Shown: in pieces, positions 45,853 to 57,853 of the stretch
Layout of the letters: every line of letters starts with the position of its first letter
How positions within the stretch are numbered: the stretch's first letter is position 1
Assembly (NCBI GenBank): GCA_027563935.2
Contig: CM050453.2
Span: forward strand, 60,496,018-60,560,017
Direction: 5' to 3'
Origin: Costus lasius
Lineage: Eukaryota; Streptophyta; Magnoliopsida; Zingiberales; Costaceae
DNA length: 64,000 nucleotides
Position numbers and translations under genes: made by a program
Notes under the pieces: generated by a model
What the model was told of the DNA's origin: nothing
Database searches by the model: none
What the model saw: only the letters and a program-made list of their open reading frames with translations

Positions 45853-46959
45853 TTACATTGGATCATCATAATAATAGTCTTTATGTCTCTCATTAGGATT
45901 CTCAATAAAACATAAATTTTCAAATAAACCACAAGATTCAACAGTAGACATGGGCAACATATCAACATGGTGAGATTCATCAATTTTAACAATATTCAAA
46001 TCATCTACAGGTTCTTCATGTACTTCATCAAACAATTTATCAATTTCAAAATCATCATTAAAGTCATGATGAGACTGTTCAAAATTAATTTTCTCATGCT
46101 TCCCTACAAATAATTCATCATCAGAAGAGTCAAAATCAGAATCATATGAAAAAGAAGTAATAGAATCAGAGTTAACCACAAGAGATTTATTATTAATTTC
46201 AAAAATATCACCAAAATCACAGTGGGGTTCATCAATTTCTATAATTTTCGAACCTTCATCATGCTCATCAGATTTAACCAGATATAAATTTACATCAAAA
46301 TTAGAATTATCATCAAAAGAAGGTTTTTCAATTTCAATTGTCTCAACCCTTTTCTCAAATAAATTATCAGAAGAATCAATTTCACAACAATTAAAATCTA
46401 AAGGAGATTCATTAATATTCACATAAGGCTCAATCTCAAAACAATCATGATCACAGGGGGAATTTTCTAAATCAAGTTTTTCAGTATCAAACTTAAATAA
46501 ACAATCATGTTGTGCAATCTGGGTTTCTAGCATTTGGTTTTGTTCAGCAATAAATTTTTCTTGAGCAGCTATGATTTTTTCAAATATGGATTATAACCTA
46601 GATTTTCCAGTGTCCTGAGAGTATGGTTCAGAATTATAATTTGAGTAATCATTATAAAAAGAAGTTTGATTTTCCCATCTAGAATCATAATGATCATCTT
46701 GATACCATGGTGAATTAGGATTTGCATGATTTCTAAATTTGCAATCACAAGTAGGATGATCAGAAGACTTACAAATATTACATGTAACAAAATAAGAGTG
46801 TAATTTTGCTAATTCTGCAATAGTAAGCTGTGAATAATCTTTATGCTCACCTTGTTGCATGTAAACCTTACCCCTTTTAGATGCCCATGAATTATGATGT
46901 AAAGACATATTTACCAAATCTATTAAGAACAGAAAGGTAATCCAACACCAATCAATCAA
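45853..46959 (-). pseudogene. Gag C-terminal remnant of E2, broken
   Basis: Two open stretches, 46591-46959 and 45853-46533, are homologous to the 450-codon frame of E0. The first has the zinc knuckle CNICKSSDHPTCDC, the second the Asp/Glu-rich repeats (DSDFDSSDDELF). A stop or frameshift near 46534-46600 and an early end near 45853 break it. The frame begins about 200 bases after the primer site, so the capsid half of Gag is missing: E2 has kept only the RNA-binding and acidic part. E2 and E0 share this architecture, so the deletion predates both insertions. Confidence 0.7.
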
Positions 46960-47161
46960 AAAGGATTTTTTTTTTCAGAATATCTAACAAAAATAGAAAA
47001 TCTAAAACACAAGTAAATTCACAAATTTCAGAAATTCTCAGTTCTGTCACAACTGTGAAAATCCAAAACCTGCAAAAAGAAAAAAAATAAAGTTAAATCT
47101 AAAACAAATAAAACCTAGTCTAGCAATACTAACAACTATTTTGATATTAACAAAACTAAGG

Positions 47162-47179
47162 TCCCCGGCAACGGCGCCA
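47162..47179 (-). other. Primer binding site of E2, Asp-tRNA type
   Basis: TGGCGCCGTTGCCGGGGA on the minus strand, a few bases after the LTR end; the primer site typical of Athila-type plant gypsy elements. It fixes the element's orientation and its 5' end. Confidence 0.88.
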
Positions 47180-47184
47180 AAAAC

Positions 47185-49878
47185 TAGATAGGTTTCCGCA
47201 AGTGCACGGATAAAATCGAAGTAATAAAAATATCGAACCACAGAGACCTTATTGTTAAGTACCGAATAGTTATATTCTCGCTAGCTAAATAAACCGAATA
47301 TAATGCAAGTAAGCAATAGAAAGAATACGGAAGATAATCAGAGAGATAAATTGGGACTAGGGTTTCATCCACCTTGATTTTCATGACTAGATATATAAGG
47401 ATGTTCATCAATCAAATTCTAATTTGATAAAGACTTAATTTACTTCATAAGGGGATTATCTCACTTTCGTGCAGACAACCATGATGAGACAAATCGTCAC
47501 TTTCGCGCAAGATTTATCCCAAGCTGATGATAAGTAAATTATCAATCAAAGAACTCAAGATCACTTTCGTGCATCCGAATTCTAGGTTGATTTGTTAGTA
47601 CCCCTTTCATGAGGGGGGTGAAACCCTAAAGCATGCGCATTCAAGAAATTTTCTAGGGATTCATAAGATCGCATGTGGTATAACCATATGATCAACTTAA
47701 GTTTTACTAAGATCAAGAAGTGATCTTACCATAGCCATCGCTTGGATGGTGCCTTGGAAGCAAGAGGGCGAAAGGGGCTCTCCTCCAAAGGTGGCGCACA
47801 CAAGAGGATGATGGCTACTCCTTGTGTTCCTTGTGCTAGCAAGGCTTCAAGGGTCCTTGTCGAATGGAAGGGATGAGATCTTCTCTTTGCTTGGCCGAAT
47901 CCTCTCTTGTCGTCTACCTTCACAATGCAAGCCGTGAGTCGTCAAGAGCAAAGGGGCGAGAGATGAGAATCGAGAAGCATTGCATTCGAACGTGGAGACG
48001 TTCCCATTTTGGAAAACCGAAATTCCAAAAATAGCAACTACTTGATTACATGCGTTATGCGTTCACTTGAAGTGAACCAAACGCATATCCCTTCTCCCAT
48101 ATGAACCATGCGCTCACACATGAGCCGGTTCAATGTATTTGGTTCAATGACCAAACCAAATCAGCCCAAGCATTTAGTCCAGATCGAATTAAACCCTAAG
48201 GCTCCAGATCTGACCATTCATCTCCTGATGCTTCTGATCTCACCGATCTAGCATCAACACTCTCGATCGAAGCTTACCGATCTCAAGCCCTAATCAATCA
48301 AACATGATCAGACCAGATCTCACTTACAATCAGAGTTTAAATCCCTTTAAACTGAACTAAAACAATTCAGTCCACACGATCTGACTTAAGTAAGCCATAT
48401 CATCAAATTGTGCGACCCTGAGGGTTTCCTTTAAATGTCGGTAACGATAACTTACATTATCACGATCAGTGAGGGGTATCTAGCAACACATCACTGTCTC
48501 CCGATATAGAGGAAAGAGTCTTCCAAGACTACACCCAAACCACAGCACAAGTGTGAATCAACTCACTAGGCATACATGTTTCCTTTGCCACTGGATGTTC
48601 TTATTGGACAAGCGTGTCAAGCTTGTAGCTCCAATATGATGAGCATGATTAGATCAAATGAACATAGTCACCTGGGTATGGCCATACACTTTCTCAATCA
48701 TCTCATTTAAGGGGGGGCCCCATTAGAACATCACACTCCAATTAAGGAGACGGCAATCCTATATCTATCACTAGTGCCCTAACCTGACTCATGATCATTA
48801 TCCAAGATAGTCTATAATCATTATGTTTCAAATGATATTGAACTACCTCAAAACAATGACAATCATCATTTAGAAACACAAGTGATCTCAAGTCAGAGGA
48901 CATGTGCCACTTGATGCAAAACAAGGATTATTCACATTGTGACAAGCAATTGAATATCCTAGTAGGGTCTGTCCAGTACATCCAATGTACCCATGAGTCT
49001 ACATCTTATTCCATGCTCGAAGCATTCTATAAGATTAGAACACATATTAGTCTCAATCATATCAAGGCTGTCTCATGTTCACCAAGATATCTCGACTAAG
49101 GACTTTATAGCATGTCAGCCTAGCTGAACAGCATTGAGACATTATTCAGAAGTACAATTATTGCAGCAGACCATGTAACAACCTGAATAACAACCATTGC
49201 CTTTATAAACATAAGAGTTTATACATGATACTGATAGTATCCCAAGGCCTCAAACATTAGCCTTAAGAGCATACCCCAACATGATTATCTCAAGCAGAAT
49301 CTCAAGGATCACTTTCGTGCATCCGAGACTCAACACAAGTTCTACCTATGGTTCTCCAACGTTCCGATCCTCACTTTCGTGCAAGATCTCCACGTTTGAC
49401 ACACTAACTTAATCCTAGGTTCATAATCATCATCATGGCAATTAATCATCTAAAATAAAGAAATAATAACTTAACCTAATTTCTTACGGTGAGTTCCTAT
49501 TAATCAATTTTAGGGTTCCAGTTCTCAAGCATGTTGCCTTTCGGTCCTTAATGCAAGAACTGTATTCATGATGACAAAAAGTAAACTAAGGAGAAACTTA
49601 GAACAATAATCGCATAGGTAAAATTATCAAAGTAGAATTATCATGACGAAAGAAAAGATTATCTAATCATTAAAAATCAAGGGGATTACACCCCATGTCC
49701 CACAATATCTAAAATGATATTGTGGACTTTGCAATATTTGCAATCATGAAAAACCAAAATAGAAATAGACTTTGCAATATTTGATGAATTTAGCATAAAA
49801 ACAAGTAAAAGATCCTCAATTTAGCATGAAAAAATATCTAAAATGATACAAAATATACTATATATTTTGGTGTCATCA
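47185..49878 (-). repeat. LTR shared by E4 (as 3' LTR) and E2 (as 5' LTR)
   Basis: About 1.0 kb of gypsy LTR once the solo copia-1 LTR (47593-49281) and its extra target copy are removed. It lacks roughly 0.9 kb of middle sequence, including the palindrome array, with the join near 49705-49730. Upstream it is joined to E4 3' sequence and downstream to the E2 primer site. Confidence 0.82.
47593..49281 (-). mobile_element. Solo copia-1 LTR
   Basis: 1689 bp, minus orientation, flanked by TGATT at 47588-47592 and 49282-49286. The uninterrupted target is visible in the E2 3' LTR near 32508-32525. Confidence 0.94.
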
Positions 49879-51039
49879 AAATACATAAGGCTCAAACTTT
49901 GCTTGTCCTCAAGCAAAAATCAAAACTTGATTAAAAGAATAACCTTTTCATGCTTAATAAATTTCTAAAATACAATCCATCAATGAAAAATTTCATCAAT
50001 TGTTTTACAAAACTTTAATTAAACATATCATTCTTAGAACTCAACCCTCTAGATCTGCAACTCAATCAAATAAAACTTTGCAACTTGTATAATAAAGAGA
50101 ATTTTCAATCTCATGATTTCACCCAGTTTTTAGTTCAAATCTATCATGCTTTTGTTTATAGGAATTAGGTTTCCAAGATCTTTTTCCACACATAATTTGT
50201 TTTCTTTTTTTTATGCATTTTGTTTGTTTTTGTAAAGATGGCATGTACCCACTTAGATACACACTTTTTATTTTTAACTTCAACTCTTATCTTCGGTACC
50301 ACTATCAATTTTGCATAGTGCCAAGTAGAGAAGTCTTATTCTTTTTATCTCTCATTATTTTTCATGCATAGACTTTAACCCATATCTTAGGTACCACTAT
50401 CAATTTTACATAGTGCCAAGTAGAGGACTCTCTCACTATTTTTTTTTATGGATCTTGGATTCTAATTTCCCACAAAGAGCAAAATAGACTAAACATCTAC
50501 TAGGTTGATCAATTGATTTCAATTCACAAATTATACTAATATACTCATTTTATTTAAAAGAGAAGTTTCACCTTTAAATTTTATTCTTCAAATAATACAT
50601 CTACCTAAAATCTTATGTATCAATCAACGTCATATTTCAATAGATAAATATGTATTGAAGAAATAAATTTAACATGATAGGGTTATATCTTCAATCATGA
50701 ATTTGAGTTCATTTATCATCAATCTAATCATCAAGAAAATACTTATCATCAGCATCAATGAAAATTTTTCAAGATAGAAGCAACAAGCAAAGTAAATCAC
50801 ATGCATCCAACAATCTCATGAAAAATAATATCATCATCGCATGGTACAACTATATCGAAAAGTAATCATCAGTGTAATCATTATTATTGTACAACCACAA
50901 CGAAAATATAAGCATGTCAAGAATAGTAGTGGGGGCAGTCGTATAGCATCATCCTTCCCTTCATCATATGAAACAACAATAAGATATAGAAAAATATAGC
51001 ATAACAAAGAAATAAAGGTTGATAATACTCACAAAGCAT
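49879..51039 (-). other. 3' untranslated region of E4 with structured elements
   Basis: Homologous to the E1 and E2 3' regions. TTTGCTTG/CAAGCAAA hairpin at 49898-49917; duplicated hairpin with CACTAT/ATAGTG arms at 50300-50320 and 50395-50415. No gene seen. Confidence 0.75.
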
Positions 51040-51454
51040 CTACTCATCGCCATCTGATCGTGTGGCCTCAGAGTCCTTTGCAGCAGTCTCCATGGGATCA
51101 TAGTATGGCGTCCCTCCTTGATCACCTTCATATCCATAGTCTCTGTGATCTGAATAACCAAAATGGTCATAAAGGAAGTTTCCCATGTCTTCCATATGAT
51201 TACACAATCTCTCCATATCCCTGTGGATATATCCCAAAGTCTCTTGCATCCCATCTAGGCGGCGTTCTTGGTTGTACATCTGTGCTGTGAGCGCCTGAAA
51301 ACCTGGATTGTGATGGCTAGCAAAACCACCCCTCGTCTCATGTGAGGAAGTACCAACGGGCTGCGAAGAATCATGAGGAGGTGACTCCATCCCATATGGA
51401 TCACTCCTTCCACCCCAGGTGGGTGGCGGTGGAACTGTATCTAGCAGTGGAGTA
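51040..51454 (-). pseudogene. Env-like C-terminal part, E4
   Basis: Matches E1 23751-24218: PPPPTWGG, NPGFQALTAQMYNQERRLDGM, HMEDMGNFLYDHFGY, then an acidic end. The open frame upstream of 51459 (to 51507) is LTR sequence, not env. It was cut from its N-terminal part by the LTR at 51460. Confidence 0.75.
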
Positions 51455-51459
51455 AAAGC

Positions 51460-52297
51460 TGTTGGTGTATATGCCCTAAAGACCAATGTATGGACATGGT
51501 CAGGCATTGTTTGAATGTACTTTGATAGAACAATTACTCTTTATATAGGCATGGTCATTATTACGCAGACTTCTCTACCTGTGTTGATGTATAGAATTGC
51601 ATAAATAATATCCTAGGAGTTTGGATTGGATCCATTCTCATAAGCTATCCCCAAACAAGGTACCTTAGCAGATATGGGACAGCTTTGGTACATGTGAGAC
51701 TGGTGTATGGGCTGGTTAGGTGCGGGGCACAGTAACGCAGACATACAGGTGCATTAGATGCACTGGGCGAGAGCAAGGGCAAAGGGCGACAACATCAAGG
51801 TGGTGCAACCCTTCTTCCTACTAGTGGCCGCAAGTCTTCTCCTTCCTCTCCTTTTGGCGTGAGTTGGAGAAGGACTTGGTGGCGCCACTTCCACGTATTC
51901 TTCCTAAGGGCCGAAACTCTTCTTCTCCCTCTTCTCTTGGAGTGAAAAGGATAAGGAGTTGGCGGCATCTTCCTTGCACTTGGCGCATGAACCTTGGAGG
52001 TGGCGCAAGAATAGTGAAGGAACACTAAGGCTTGATTCTCTTCCCGAGGCTAGCACCAAGCGTGGAAGGGAGCAACGATCAAGGAGTCAGCGCGTGGATA
52101 CTTGTGGAGGGCGAACACTTGGGCGCCTTCAACATGGCTTCGACATCTAGACAAGCAAAAGAGGTACATCTCTAACACATCCTTGTGTCTTCTCTCTCGC
52201 ATGGATCCTTGGGAACGGAATATGTTTCGGGTGTAATGATTCTTCCGCTGCGTCCTGGGACTGCAAAATTTTAAATTACACCTGGTATTCCCTAACA
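51460..52297 (+). mobile_element. Solo copia-2 LTR
   Basis: 838 bp from TGTTGGTGTATATGCCCTA to GTATTCCCTAACA, flanked by AAAGC at 51455-51459 and 52298-52302. It shares its start with the LTR of D and its end with the LTR of F. It interrupts the env-like ORF of E4. Confidence 0.93.
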
Positions 52298-52302
52298 AAA
52301 GC

Positions 52303-53286
52303 TGTCTCAGCCACACTAGGAGATAACTTCTAGTCAGCTCTTTCTCTGACCGTGGTCTTCTCGATGTGAGGTAAGGGTAGATGAGGGATATTTGGTCCAA
52401 GGACCAAACAAAAAATGTCACCTTCTCTAATAATCATCTTCATTGCTATGCAAGACTCAATGTCTAGTCTTGCATTCCCTTTTACCAACTCAGTTTCATA
52501 GGGCTCTATCCCAAAATATCTTACTATAGGAGTGACCAAGCCTCCTATCACCACAGATCCTCTACTCACTCTGGCAACCTTGTCCATGTGTTTTATCATG
52601 AAGAAAGCCACATCAACAGCAAATCCATTGAGCATCCCCCAAAGAAAATAGAGTTCATGTTGACGGACCATGTCGTTGCTTTCTCCTCTTCCAAACACAG
52701 TGTGTGCTAGAACCCTGTGGGCATACTTAATACAAGGGTTCTTGATCTTGCTAGCTCTAGCAGAAACGGCATAGAAATGACTCTCATCTGTAATTTGGTT
52801 CCAGAAAATGTCTTCCATGAATCCAAGAGGCACCTCAGTATATCCTCCTGTGCTCAACTCAAAGATATCTCTTACTTCTTGCAATGTAAGCTTCCTCTCC
52901 TCATTGGCTAATATGAAAGTGATTTCCCCTTCTGCAGGTCCATTCGAAAATTCCTTTAAGTCAATTATTAAGCTGCTCAAGAACTCTAGAACAAGTGGTA
53001 GATAAGTGTGCAGAGTCATCTGGAAGAAATGCTTAGCCTTGATCCTCTCAAACATCCAAAGCACGTCCTCATAAAGCCCCAAGGCTTCCAATGTTCTTCG
53101 ATCAGCATACTTAGTGTTGATGATTTTTCTTTCTAAAATTTTGTTGTATCTGGATTCCTGCATTTCATTTCTGAAGATTATCCCATGGGGGTTATGTGGT
53201 TGAGATGATTCAGCAGGGGCTTTCCCCTTTCTTCTTGGACATATTGACTTTGTTCTTGCTGCCATGAGTATGAACTCAAGCTGCAA
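52303..53286 (-). pseudogene. Env-like (Athila ORF-1 type) N-terminal part, E4
   Basis: Open for 318 codons (52330-53286). After a basic start (RRKGKAPAE) come YADRRTLEALGLYEDVLWMF, the LEFLSSL block, ELYFLWGMLNGF, a hydrophobic stretch (FAVDVAFFMI) and GNARLDIESCIAMKMI. These fit the ATHILA ORF-1 family found between pol and the 3' LTR. A stop at 52330-52332 ends it shortly before the copia-2 LTR, so the full protein cannot be made. Its function is not established; viral-type envelope activity has been proposed for the family but not shown here. Confidence 0.82.
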
Positions 53287-54131
53287 TTTTCAATTTAATG
53301 CAAATACAGCAAATATATGACATTGTATCATACTCTCAACATCATTATAATTGTTAATCAAGTTCATTGGAAACGAAAATCAACTTAGAACTCAGGCTTA
53401 GACTCAAGAAAACAGAGTAAACGTCAATGAACAGTAACTTCGAGTAAGTTCAGTGTATTTCAGTTCAAATCAGTGACGGAAATCAGTTTAAATTCTTCCA
53501 AACAGCAAAGGATCGATAGCCTATCCTCTAACGAGTAAATGAAAACAAGAATCACTCAAAATGGTTGAGTAACGAGTGAAAATGAGTCAAAGGGGTGAAA
53601 CTTGATAAAAACTCGTCCAATCAATAAAATCGGTGAAATGAGTACCTAATCGACGATGAAAGCTGAACGAGGAAGGTCGCCGGCGTGCCTAGGTGGTCGG
53701 AGATGGTCGAAAATCCAAGAACGGCTAAAAAACAAATGAGAACGAGGGTAAAAACCCTAAAAACGGTCCGGTCAAAACTATAAATATGGCACAGAGCTCG
53801 TGTGTCAGAAGACGAAATACGACAGTGTAATGTCTTATGGCACTACCGTAAAATTACGACTTCTCTCGGGTTAAAACTGGATCAGAAATATGGTACCGTA
53901 AAGTAGTTTACGATACTGCAGTAAAATCTCGGCAGTGTTCTGTTAAAAAATGACTCAGAAATACGGTACCGTGTAATCCGTTATGGTACTGCCGTAAAAA
54001 TCAAGGAGCGAAAAGAACTCTCCTTTTTTTTTTTCAAAATACAGTACTGTAAACTAACTTACGATGGTGGCATAAAAATGAGGAGACTCTCTGGTTGATT
54101 TGTGCAACAAAATATGGTACCGTGTAAGTGT
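53287..54131 (-). repeat. Pol-env spacer of E4 with palindrome array
   Basis: 845 bp. Six units between 53815 and 54225, the last running into the extended pol frame. The unit is ACGGTACCGT, a few bases, then TTACGATAGTGCCGTAA-type, then a CTCTCTGGTNAAAA-like linker. No gene seen outside the array. Confidence 0.75.
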
Positions 54132-57100
54132 TTACGATAGTGCCGTAATTTCGTCGCAACTCTCTGGTGAAAAGTGGACTGAAAATACGGTACCATAAAA
54201 TACTTTACGTCCCTGCCATATTTTGTGCTGAATCTTGATTTTACCAACAAAAATAAAAGAAAAATTAGTCCCTAGCATAAATTGAAACAAATAGAGGTTA
54301 GAAAGCTTGGGTTGCCTCTCAAGAAGCTCTAATTTTAATGGTCTGTAGCTTGACCCTTTCACTCTTGGATCTGCTTGTATTTCATCAAGTAGATAATTGT
54401 CCTCTTCTTCAATCTGATTTCTGTGATAGTAGTGTTTCAATCTCTGTCCATTAACTTTGAATACTCCTTTCTCTTCACTCCATGTGTCGACGGCTCCGTA
54501 CGGATAAGTTTTCTTGACCTGAAAAGGCCCAGACCATCGAGACTTAAGTTTACTAGGAAAAAGTCTCAATCTAGAATTAAACAAGAGAACGAAGTCACCT
54601 AGTTGAAATTCTTTTCTGAGTACGTGTTGATCATGCCATCTCTTGGTTCTCTCCTTGTAGATCTTTGCATTTTCATAAGTAGAGAGTCTAATTTCATCAA
54701 GTTCACTCAATTGCAGTTTCCTCTTTTCACTTGCACTCTTCAAGTCAAAATTTAATGCTCTGATTGCCCAGAATGCTTTATGCTCGAGTTCTATAGGAAG
54801 GTGACATGATTTGTAATAAACCAATTGAAATGGTGACATACCTATTGGTGTTTTGAAAGCAGTCCGATATGCCCAAAGTGCATCATCAAGCTTGAGCGCC
54901 CAGTCCTTCCTTGTTCTTAACACTATTTTTTCCAATATCCCTTTAATTTCTCTGTTAGATATATCCACTTGTCCACTTGTTTGGGGATGGTAAGGTGTTG
55001 CAACTCCATGATTTACCCCATATTTTCTAAGTAAGGCTGAAAATTTGTGTTCAATAATGTGGGATCCTCCATCACTAATCACAACTTGTGGTACTCCAAA
55101 GCGTGGGAAGATAACTCTTTTAAACAGTTTCACCACAACCCTATAATCATTAGTGGGAGAAGCAATGGCTTCTACCCACTTGGAAACATAATCTACCGCC
55201 ACGAGTATATAATTATTCCCTCCAGATGATGGAAAAGGTCCCATGAAATCAATACCCCAAACATCAAAAATTTCAACTTCAAGTATGGTGTATAATGGCA
55301 TCTCATTCCTTCTATTTATGTTCCCCATCCTTTGACAATTATCACAAGACATTATAAAATTCCTTGCATCCTTAAATAAAGTGGGCCAACAAAATCCAGA
55401 TTGTAGTACCTTGAAAACTTTCTTCTCAGTACTAGCATGTCCTCCATATGATGATCCATGACACTGCGATAATATATCTTTCATTTCTTCTTCGGGGATA
55501 CATCTCCTAAATATTCCATCTGCACATCTTTTGAACACATATGGCTCATCCCAAAAATAGCATTTAACATCTGCTAAAAATATTTTCTTGCCTTGGTAAC
55601 TCAAATCAATAGGAAATATATTAGCAACTGAATAATTTACAATATCTGCATACCAAGGGGCCTTAATTTGTTCAATCCTCATCAGTTGTTCCTCAGGAAA
55701 GGAATCATTAATATCACCTTTTGTATCTTCTACAATCATCCTTGAAAGGTGGTCTATAACTAAATTCTCAGCTCCTTTCTTATCTTTGATTTCCAGATCA
55801 AATTCTTGCAGAAGCAAAATCCATCTCAACAACCGTGGCTTACTGTCTTTCTTCTGCATCAAATATTTAACTGCAGCATTATCAGTATATACTACAACTT
55901 TTGAATTTATCAAGTAAGATCTGAATTTGTCAAATGCAAAAACTATAGCCAACAACTCCTTCTCAGTAGTGGTGTAATTCCTCTGTGTTTCATCTAAAGC
56001 TTTACTGGCATAAGAGATCACATAAGGCTTCTTTTCCTTTCTTTGCCCTAGAACTGCTCCCATTGCGAAATCACTGGCATCACACATAAGCTCGAAGGGT
56101 AACTCCCAGTCAGGTGGTTGCATGATCGGTGCTGATGTCAAGGCTTTCTTTAGTTCCTAAAAAGCAAATAGACATTTCTCATTAAAATAGAATTTGGTAT
56201 ATTTACAAAGTAAATCAGCGGGAGGTTTAGCAGGATTAGAGAAGTCCCTCATGAACCTCCTGTAAAACCCTGCATGTCCTAAAAAGCTCCTGATCTCCTT
56301 GACAGTGGTGGATGGTGCTAACTTCTCAATCACTTCTATCTTGGCCTTGTCCACTTCAATCCCTCTCTCTGAAACAAGATGACCCAAAACTATCCCCTGT
56401 CTAACCATAAAGTGACACTTTTCCCAATTCAAGACAAGGTTAGTCCCTTCGCATCTCTGTAAAACTCTAGAGAGATTAGCCAAGCAGACATCAAAAGAAA
56501 AACCGTAGACAGAGAAATCATCCATAAAAACATCCATGAAGTCTTCAATAAATTCAGAAAAAATTGCCATCATGCATCTCTGAAATTAGCATGTGCATTG
56601 CATAAACCAAAGGGCATTCTTCTATAAGCAAAAGTATCATATGGACATGTAAAAGTGGTCTTATCCTAATCATCAGGATGAATAGGAATCTAAAAAAAAT
56701 ACGGAATACCCATCGAGAAAACAAAAGTAAGTGTTTAGCAAGTCTCTCAGCCATTTGATCAATAAAAGGCAAGGGAAAATGATCCTTCCTAGTGGCAGCA
56801 TTTAATTTTCTATAATCAATACATATACGCCAACTAGTGACGGTTCTAACAGGTATCAATTCATTGTCCTTATTTTTCATTACAGTGACACCTCCCTTTT
56901 ATGGAACACAATGTACAGGGCTTACCTACTTACTATCTGAGATAGGGTAGATAATACCTACATCTAGCAATTTTAGTACTTCCTTCTTCACCACATCCTT
57001 CATAGACGGATTGAGCCTTATCTGAAAATCTACATGCGGCTTGTGCTCATCCTCCATGTGAATCCTGTGAATACAAAAAGAAGGATTAATCCCCTTCAAG

Positions 57101-57214
57101 TCATAAATGGTGTACCCAATTACCTTTCTATGAACTCTTAGCTCCTTCAAGAGTAGATCAGTTTCCCTGGCATCTAATTTAGCATCCACAATCATAGTGT
57201 AGAAGCTAGATTAT
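54132..57214 (-). pseudogene. Athila-like pol of E4: RT, RNase H, integrase, broken
   Basis: Order RT, RNase H, integrase (Ty3/gypsy). RT: CIDYRKLNAATRKDHFPLPF near 56800 and FMDDFSVYG near 56530. RNase [19 protein letters not shown] near 56090. Integrase: zinc region ending CDNCQRMGN, core [14 protein letters not shown] and GQVDISN, C-terminal [18 protein letters not shown]. Lesions: TAG and TAA in frame between 56880 and 56930, a frameshift near 56700, a TAG at 56157-56159, and the third catalytic integrase residue changed from Glu to Asp (codon 54963-54965; Glu in E1). The normal stop after pol is lost, so the frame runs about 70 codons into the palindrome array. The start is cut by F. Confidence 0.92.
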
Positions 57215-57335
57215 TTCTATGGTTGTGTTTGCGCCAATTCAAGAGACATGTGGCCGAACCCTTGTGGCAATTCCTTGGAGGAATTGCGCCAAGGACACAA
57301 AAGGAAAGTGGAGGGGTGGCTATGGCTTGATTGCT

Positions 57336-57342
57336 TATAAAA
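57336..57342 (+). promoter_or_regulatory. Candidate TATA box in the F LTR
   Basis: TATAAAA in a G/C-richer setting, about 500 bases before the LTR end, suitably placed for the LTR promoter. Judged from sequence alone. Confidence 0.4.
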
Positions 57343-57841
57343 GAAGGGGTATGCCCCCCTCTTGGGCTGATCATTGGATGAACATCAAGTGCAGAATTCT
57401 CTTCAAGGCTTGGCAATTTTGGAGTTGCGCAAGCCCTAGAATTCAAGCCGCCCTATTCTTCTTGTGGAGCGCCACCCTCTCTTCTCTTCTTCTTTTTTGG
57501 CTGAGTGTCTCCTTGGAGGAGTCTTACTGGCGTGAAGAACAAAGGGAGAGGAGAAGGAGATTCCAAGAGGTGATCTTCTCTTCCCAAGGCTAGCACCAAG
57601 CGTGGAAACGGAGCAACGTTGAGAAGGTCGACGTGTGGATACTTGTAGAGGACGAACACTTGAGCGTCTTCAACTTGGCATCATCGTCTTGACAAGCATT
57701 AGAGGTATCATCCCTAGCACATCCTTGTGTTCTCTCTCTCACATTGATCCATGGGAAAGGAATGTGTTTCGGGTGTAATGCTTCTTCCGATGCATCCTGG
57801 GACTACAAAAATTTTAATTTACACCCGGCATTCCGCAACAG

Positions 57842-57853
57842 TGGTATCAGAGC
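57842..57853 (+). other. Primer binding site of F
   Basis: TGGTATCAGAGC one base after the LTR end, initiator-Met type. Confidence 0.88.

Larger units (their letters stand above)
32112..49878 (-). mobile_element. Gypsy element E2, non-autonomous, holding copia B
   Basis: On the minus strand: LTR (49878 to 47185), Asp-type primer site (47179-47162), gag remnant (46959 to 45853), untranslated sequence, 3' LTR (34039 to 32112). Internal length without copia B is about 4.0 kb. No pol. The left end interrupts E1 pol (flank GGCTA, 32107-32111), but the right flank (AAATA, 49879) is E4 sequence, so there is no matching duplication; see the recombination finding. Confidence 0.8.
49879..57214 (-). 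mobile_element. Gypsy element E4 (Athila-like), pol to 3' end
   Basis: On the minus strand: pol (57214 to 54132), palindrome spacer, env-like ORF (53286 to 51040, split by a copia-2 solo LTR), 3' untranslated region, then the shared LTR. The 5' LTR, gag and first part of pol are missing beyond the junction with copia-2 fragment F. Confidence 0.88.

Noticed and set aside
32112..49878. E2 as a simple nested insertion in E1
   Set aside because: The flanks do not match (GGCTA and AAATA) and E1 pol does not resume on the right, so recombination is needed.
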